Below are positions 60,819-64,000 of a DNA stretch of 64,000 nucleotides, in pieces; position 1 is the stretch's first letter; each line of letters starts with the position of its first letter. Source of the DNA: Cellulophaga sp. HaHa_2_95 (GTDB taxonomy: Bacteria > Bacteroidota > Bacteroidia > Flavobacteriales > Flavobacteriaceae); NCBI RefSeq assembly GCF_019278565.1, contig NZ_CP058988.1, positions 2,976,001 to 3,040,000 of the forward strand, given 5' to 3'. The position numbers were made by a program, and so were the translations under genes. The notes under the pieces are model-generated. The model saw nothing but the letters and a program-made list of their open reading frames with translations, made no database searches and had not been told where the DNA came from.

Positions 60819-63293
60819 ATGAAACTACTACTACCAATTACCCTACTACTATCATTATTTAGCTTAACCGCTCAGCGACCGCAAGAGCAAAACCCCATAA
60901 AAATATCAGGAACTGTAGTAGAACAAGATACAGGACAACCTTTAGAATACGCTACACTTGTACTACAGAGCGTAGAAGATCCTAGCAAAATTTCTGGTGG
61001 TATTACTAATGAATCTGGAAAATACGAGGTAGAAGCACTACCTGGAAAATACAATGTAAGTATTGAATATATAGGATACAAGACCTATAGACTCCCCAAT
61101 CAAACGCTTTCAAAGTCTATAAATTTAGGAACTATTAAACTAAATCCTGATGTTTCTCAATTAGAAGGTGTTGAAGTGGTTGCTGAAAAAACTACTGTTG
61201 AGGTTCGTTTGGACAAAAAAGTATATAACATAGGTAAAGATCTTACCACAAGCGGCGCTAATGTTAGTGATGCGCTTAATAACGTACCCTCAGTGACTGT
61301 AGATGTAGATGGAGCTATTAGCTTAAGAGGTAATGAAAATGTTAGAATCTTAATCAATGGAAAACCTTCTGCCATGGCTGGTTTTGGTTCTACAGATGCC
61401 TTACGTCAACTTCCTGCGGACGCTATTGAAAAAGTAGAAGTAATTACGAGCCCATCTGCTAGATATGATGCTGAAGGTACCGCAGGTATTTTAAACATCA
61501 TTTTACGAAAAGAAAAAACTTTAGGATTTAACGGCTCTATAAACACGACTATAGGCCACCCTACTTCTAGTCAAATTAGTAGTAATTTAAACTTACGTAC
61601 GGACAAGTTCAATATTTTTAATACTTTAGGATATTCGTACCGTACTTCTCCGGGTAACGCCTATTTTGATAACACCTACACGACGGGCGATTATGATCGC
61701 ATTTTTGAAGATAGAGATATCACTAGAAAAGATAAATCTTTCAATGCCAACATAGGACTTGAATATTTCTTGACCGAAAAATCATCTATAACGGCTAGCG
61801 TTTTTGGGCGTTTTTCTGATGAATCTGATATTACAGAAAACGAAAGTCAGCGTTATGAAGGCACTACAGTGACAAATGAAACTTTCCGTACGGAAGATGA
61901 AGGCCAAGATGATAAAAGTTATCAAGTGTCCTTAAACTATACTAATAACTTTAATGACAAAGGGCATAAGTTAACTTCAGATTTTCAATATTCTTATGAT
62001 GTTGAGGATATCTTGACCACCATAGTAGAAAACAATACTATCCCTGATACAGCGCTCTTAGCTAGAGAAAATATTTACGAAGATGAAACTCAGAATGAAT
62101 ACTTATTTCAGGTAGATTATGTACTTCCAATGGGCGATGCTCAATTTGAAGCTGGTTATCGTGGAAATTTTGAACAAAGCATTACAGATTATCAATTAGA
62201 CACGTTAAACCAAGGGACCAATCAATTTGCTACCAATTTAGATTTGACAAATAAGTTTACTTATGACGAAAATATAAATGCCTTTTACTCTCAATATGGT
62301 AATAAATATGGCCAGTTCTCTTTCCTTTTAGGTTTACGATTAGAAAACACACAATTAAAGGGTAAGGTAGATTCTGAATACGATGAAGAAGCGTTACAAG
62401 AAGTTCTAGGATCTGAGATAGATTTAAATTTTGACAAAAACTACTTAGGCCTCTTCCCTACTGTAAACTTAATCTTTGAATTAAGTGATATGGAAAGCAT
62501 CTCTTTAGGGTACAATAGAAGAATTAACAGACCAAGAGGCCGTTATATCAACCCTTTCCCATCAAGATCTAGTAGAACAAATGTATTTCAAGGAAATCCA
62601 GATTTAGATCCAGCTTATGCGAATGCATTTGATTTAGGATACCTAAAGCGATGGAAAAAATTAACCTTAACTTCTTCTATTTATTATCAAAAAGAAACCA
62701 ATTCATTTGAAAGAATCCAAGAGGAGACCGGTGAGCTTACTTCTGATGGTATTAGCATCATAAGATCATTACCTATTAATTTATCTTCTAACCAGCGTAT
62801 TGGTGCTGAATTAGGAATCTTGTATAATCCTGCAAAATGGTTGCGTCTAAACGGAAGCTTCAATTTCTTTCAATTTGAAACAGAAGGAATTTTTAATGAG
62901 GTAGATTATGGTGCTAAAAATACAAGTTGGTTTTCTAGATTCAGTTCTAAAGTATCATTACCGGCTAGTATTGATTGGCAAACCAATGTGTTTTACAGAG
63001 GCCCATCAGAGAATTCTCAAACAGAAAGCAAAAGCATGACTTTTGTAAGTCTGGCCTTTAGTAAAGATGTATTTGGAGATAATGGAACACTATCCCTTAA
63101 CGTAAGTGACTTATTCAATTCTGCTAAAAGAAGATCTTTCACAGAAACAGAATTTTTCACTTCAGAGAGTGAGTTTCAATGGAGAAGAAGACAAATTACA
63201 CTTGGTTTGGTGTATAGATTCAATCAACCAAAAGGAAAAACGAAACAAAGAGGACAACAAAGAAATGATGATGATGGTGGGGATGAATTTTAA
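60819..63293 (+). CDS. TonB-dependent-receptor-like outer-membrane barrel
   Basis: 824 aa. Signal peptide to about residue 19. Residues about 27-115 are a carboxypeptidase-regulatory-like domain (ISGTVVEQDTGQPLEYATLV). Then a plug-like region (LNNVPSVTVDVDGAISLRG, NVRILINGKPSAM, IEKVEVITSPSARYDAEGTA) and an OMP_b-brl_3-type barrel to the end (terminal strand QITLGLVYRFN). Import of peptides, vitamins or metal chelates across the outer membrane is typical of relatives; no TonB box is seen and substrate is unknown. Confidence 0.9.
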   Translation: MKLLLPITLLLSLFSLTAQRPQEQNPIKISGTVVEQDTGQPLEYATLVLQSVEDPSKISGGITNESGKYEVEALPGKYNVSIEYIGYKTYRLPNQTLSKSINLGTIKLNPDVSQLEGVEVVAEKTTVEVRLDKKVYNIGKDLTTSGANVSDALNNVPSVTVDVDGAISLRGNENVRILINGKPSAMAGFGSTDALRQLPADAIEKVEVITSPSARYDAEGTAGILNIILRKEKTLGFNGSINTTIGHPTSSQISSNLNLRTDKFNIFNTLGYSYRTSPGNAYFDNTYTTGDYDRIFEDRDITRKDKSFNANIGLEYFLTEKSSITASVFGRFSDESDITENESQRYEGTTVTNETFRTEDEGQDDKSYQVSLNYTNNFNDKGHKLTSDFQYSYDVEDILTTIVENNTIPDTALLARENIYEDETQNEYLFQVDYVLPMGDAQFEAGYRGNFEQSITDYQLDTLNQGTNQFATNLDLTNKFTYDENINAFYSQYGNKYGQFSFLLGLRLENTQLKGKVDSEYDEEALQEVLGSEIDLNFDKNYLGLFPTVNLIFELSDMESISLGYNRRINRPRGRYINPFPSRSSRTNVFQGNPDLDPAYANAFDLGYLKRWKKLTLTSSIYYQKETNSFERIQEETGELTSDGISIIRSLPINLSSNQRIGAELGILYNPAKWLRLNGSFNFFQFETEGIFNEVDYGAKNTSWFSRFSSKVSLPASIDWQTNVFYRGPSENSQTESKSMTFVSLAFSKDVFGDNGTLSLNVSDLFNSAKRRSFTETEFFTSESEFQWRRRQITLGLVYRFNQPKGKTKQRGQQRNDDDGGDEF

Positions 63294-63312
63294 AAATCAA
63301 CGCACCAATAGA

Positions 63313-63350
63313 AACAAAAAAAGAAGCCAAATGGCTTCTTTTTTTTATAG
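63313..63350. terminator. Intrinsic terminator after the barrel gene
   Basis: AAAAAAGAAGCCA and TGGCTTCTTTTTTTT pair around AA. Serves the barrel gene and possibly the 59-aa minus-strand gene. Confidence 0.85.
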
Positions 63351-63385
63351 TATAAACTAAGAATGTAGAAACGAATTAAAGTCTC

Positions 63386-63565
63386 TTATTCCTCGTTGTT
63401 TAATTTCGCTTTTCTAGCATCACGCTTTTCTTTGAAAAATTCTATAAGATTTCCTCCTAACCAGTAAGGTATTACAAAAGTTAATAAGAAAATCATTAGC
63501 CAAAAACCGATTGTTAAAATGGTTAAAAACGCTAAAAAACCTAAATATTGGTCAAATTCAAACAT
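63386..63565 (-). CDS. 59-aa membrane protein
   Basis: ATG at 63565, stop at 63386. MFEFDQYLGFLAFLTILTIG, then a long hydrophobic segment to about residue 36 (FWLMIFLLTFVIPYWLGG), and a charged tail EFFKEKRDARKAKLNNEE. One or two membrane helices. The length and amino-acid use look real; function unknown. Confidence 0.6.
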   Translation of the reverse strand: MFEFDQYLGFLAFLTILTIGFWLMIFLLTFVIPYWLGGNLIEFFKEKRDARKAKLNNEE

Positions 63566-63678
63566 GCTATTAATTTTTATTATTACAAAGATACTTTGAA
63601 AATGATGAATAGTACAAATGAATTTAAAAAAAATCTATAAAAAATTTCTAGAGACTCCAAAAAAAAATCACAATACAA

Positions 63679-63686
63679 TATCTTTG
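63679..63686 (+). promoter_or_regulatory. Candidate -7 box for fumC
   Basis: TATCTTTG, matching the uvrA box exactly, ends 23 nt before the fumC ATG. Confidence 0.45.
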
Positions 63687-63709
63687 TACTATACTTTAAT
63701 AAATTTCTT

Positions 63710-64000
63710 ATGAGTTATAGAATAGAAAAAGATACGATGGGTAATGTAGAAGTCCCTTCTGACAAATACTGGGGCGCGCAAACACAACGCTCAAGAAACA
63801 ACTTTAAGATAGGTCCTGTAGGCTCTATGCCATTAGATATTGTCTATGGTTTTGCTTATTTAAAAAAAGCTGCTGCCTACGCCAATCATAAATTAGGTGT
63901 TCTTTCGGAAGAAAAAAGAGATTTAATCGCAAAAGTGTGTGATGAAATTCTATCTAAGAAACATGACGATCAATTTCCTTTAGTTATTTGGCAAACAGGT
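63710..64000 (+). CDS. fumC: Fumarate hydratase class II (5' part only)
   Basis: The first 97 codons; the gene runs off the right edge. [20 protein letters not shown] and [13 protein letters not shown] are the invariant N-terminal blocks of class II fumarases (and the close aspartase branch). FPLVIWQTG begins the substrate-binding region, where QTGSGT would follow. Reversible hydration of fumarate to malate in the TCA cycle. Fumarase rather than aspartase is favoured by the [12 protein letters not shown] block. Confidence 0.9.
   Translation, partial: MSYRIEKDTMGNVEVPSDKYWGAQTQRSRNNFKIGPVGSMPLDIVYGFAYLKKAAAYANHKLGVLSEEKRDLIAKVCDEILSKKHDDQFPLVIWQTG

Noticed and set aside
1..64000. CRISPR array, prophage or intact insertion sequence
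   Set aside because: No regularly spaced direct repeats, integrase, phage structural genes or transposase frames were seen.

Overview
The window reads as one AT-rich chromosomal stretch of a marine-type Flavobacteriaceae bacterium (Bacteroidota). Evidence: many candidate promoters have the Bacteroidota -7 box TAnnTTTG; several families are largely flavobacterial (DUF4270, DUF4834, DUF4907-like, kelch lipoprotein, YfhO, OMP_b-brl receptor); lipoprotein signals are frequent; and there is a candidate sulfonolipid gene pair. I cannot fix the genus. I saw no rRNA, tRNA, CRISPR array, prophage or intact insertion sequence, so most of the window looks like core genome.

Layout. 1-3885 (minus): 5' part of a secreted endonuclease I, then a kelch lipoprotein / DUF4907-like / LytS kinase / LytTR regulator operon. 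4130-6707: DUF4270 lipoprotein and an outer-membrane protein. 6704-11855 (minus): DMT transporter, B12-type radical SAM protein, tRNA-dihydrouridine synthase, small membrane protein, folE. 12085-14068: lolD-like ATPase, CPBP protease, TIGR02757 protein. 14100-17443 (minus): imelysin-like/di-heme peroxidase fusion and a collagen-repeat lipoprotein. 17783-25312: small membrane proteins, SGNH hydrolase, glycosyltransferase, GIY-YIG protein, BatA-like protein, a dihydroorotase homologue without its metal ligands, two DUF4870-like proteins, an esterase. 25353-29446: MBL hydrolase, a conserved 488-aa protein, Bcp peroxiredoxin, and a cysteine-free endonuclease III.

29432-34664 holds the clearest structural surprise: an ECF sigma factor gene, a 47-codon ORF, its terminator and its promoter are tandemly duplicated between nth and uvrA. 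The inner copy carries a decayed piece of the uvrA 5' end. Then come an Arg/Ser-rich secreted protein behind a sigma-54-like promoter, an envelope glycan operon (YfhO, GT4, flippase), an outer-membrane protein, a GNAT protein, a cysteate-acyltransferase-like / cysteate-synthase-like pair, an S9 peptidase, YbaB, a thioredoxin, and a 300-bp gap with serial hairpins that may be a structured RNA. After it: OmpA protein, DUF1508 protein, threonine aldolase, zinc metalloprotease, the uncharacterised ATP-grasp / alpha-E / transglutaminase cluster, prfB with its programmed frameshift, ArsC family protein, a TonB-receptor-like barrel, and the 5' end of fumC.

The strongest leads for undescribed biology are the duplicated sigma unit with its perfectly conserved 56-bp intergenic block, the candidate RNA at 49720-50013, the ATP-grasp/alpha-E/transglutaminase operon, and the ligand-less dihydroorotase.
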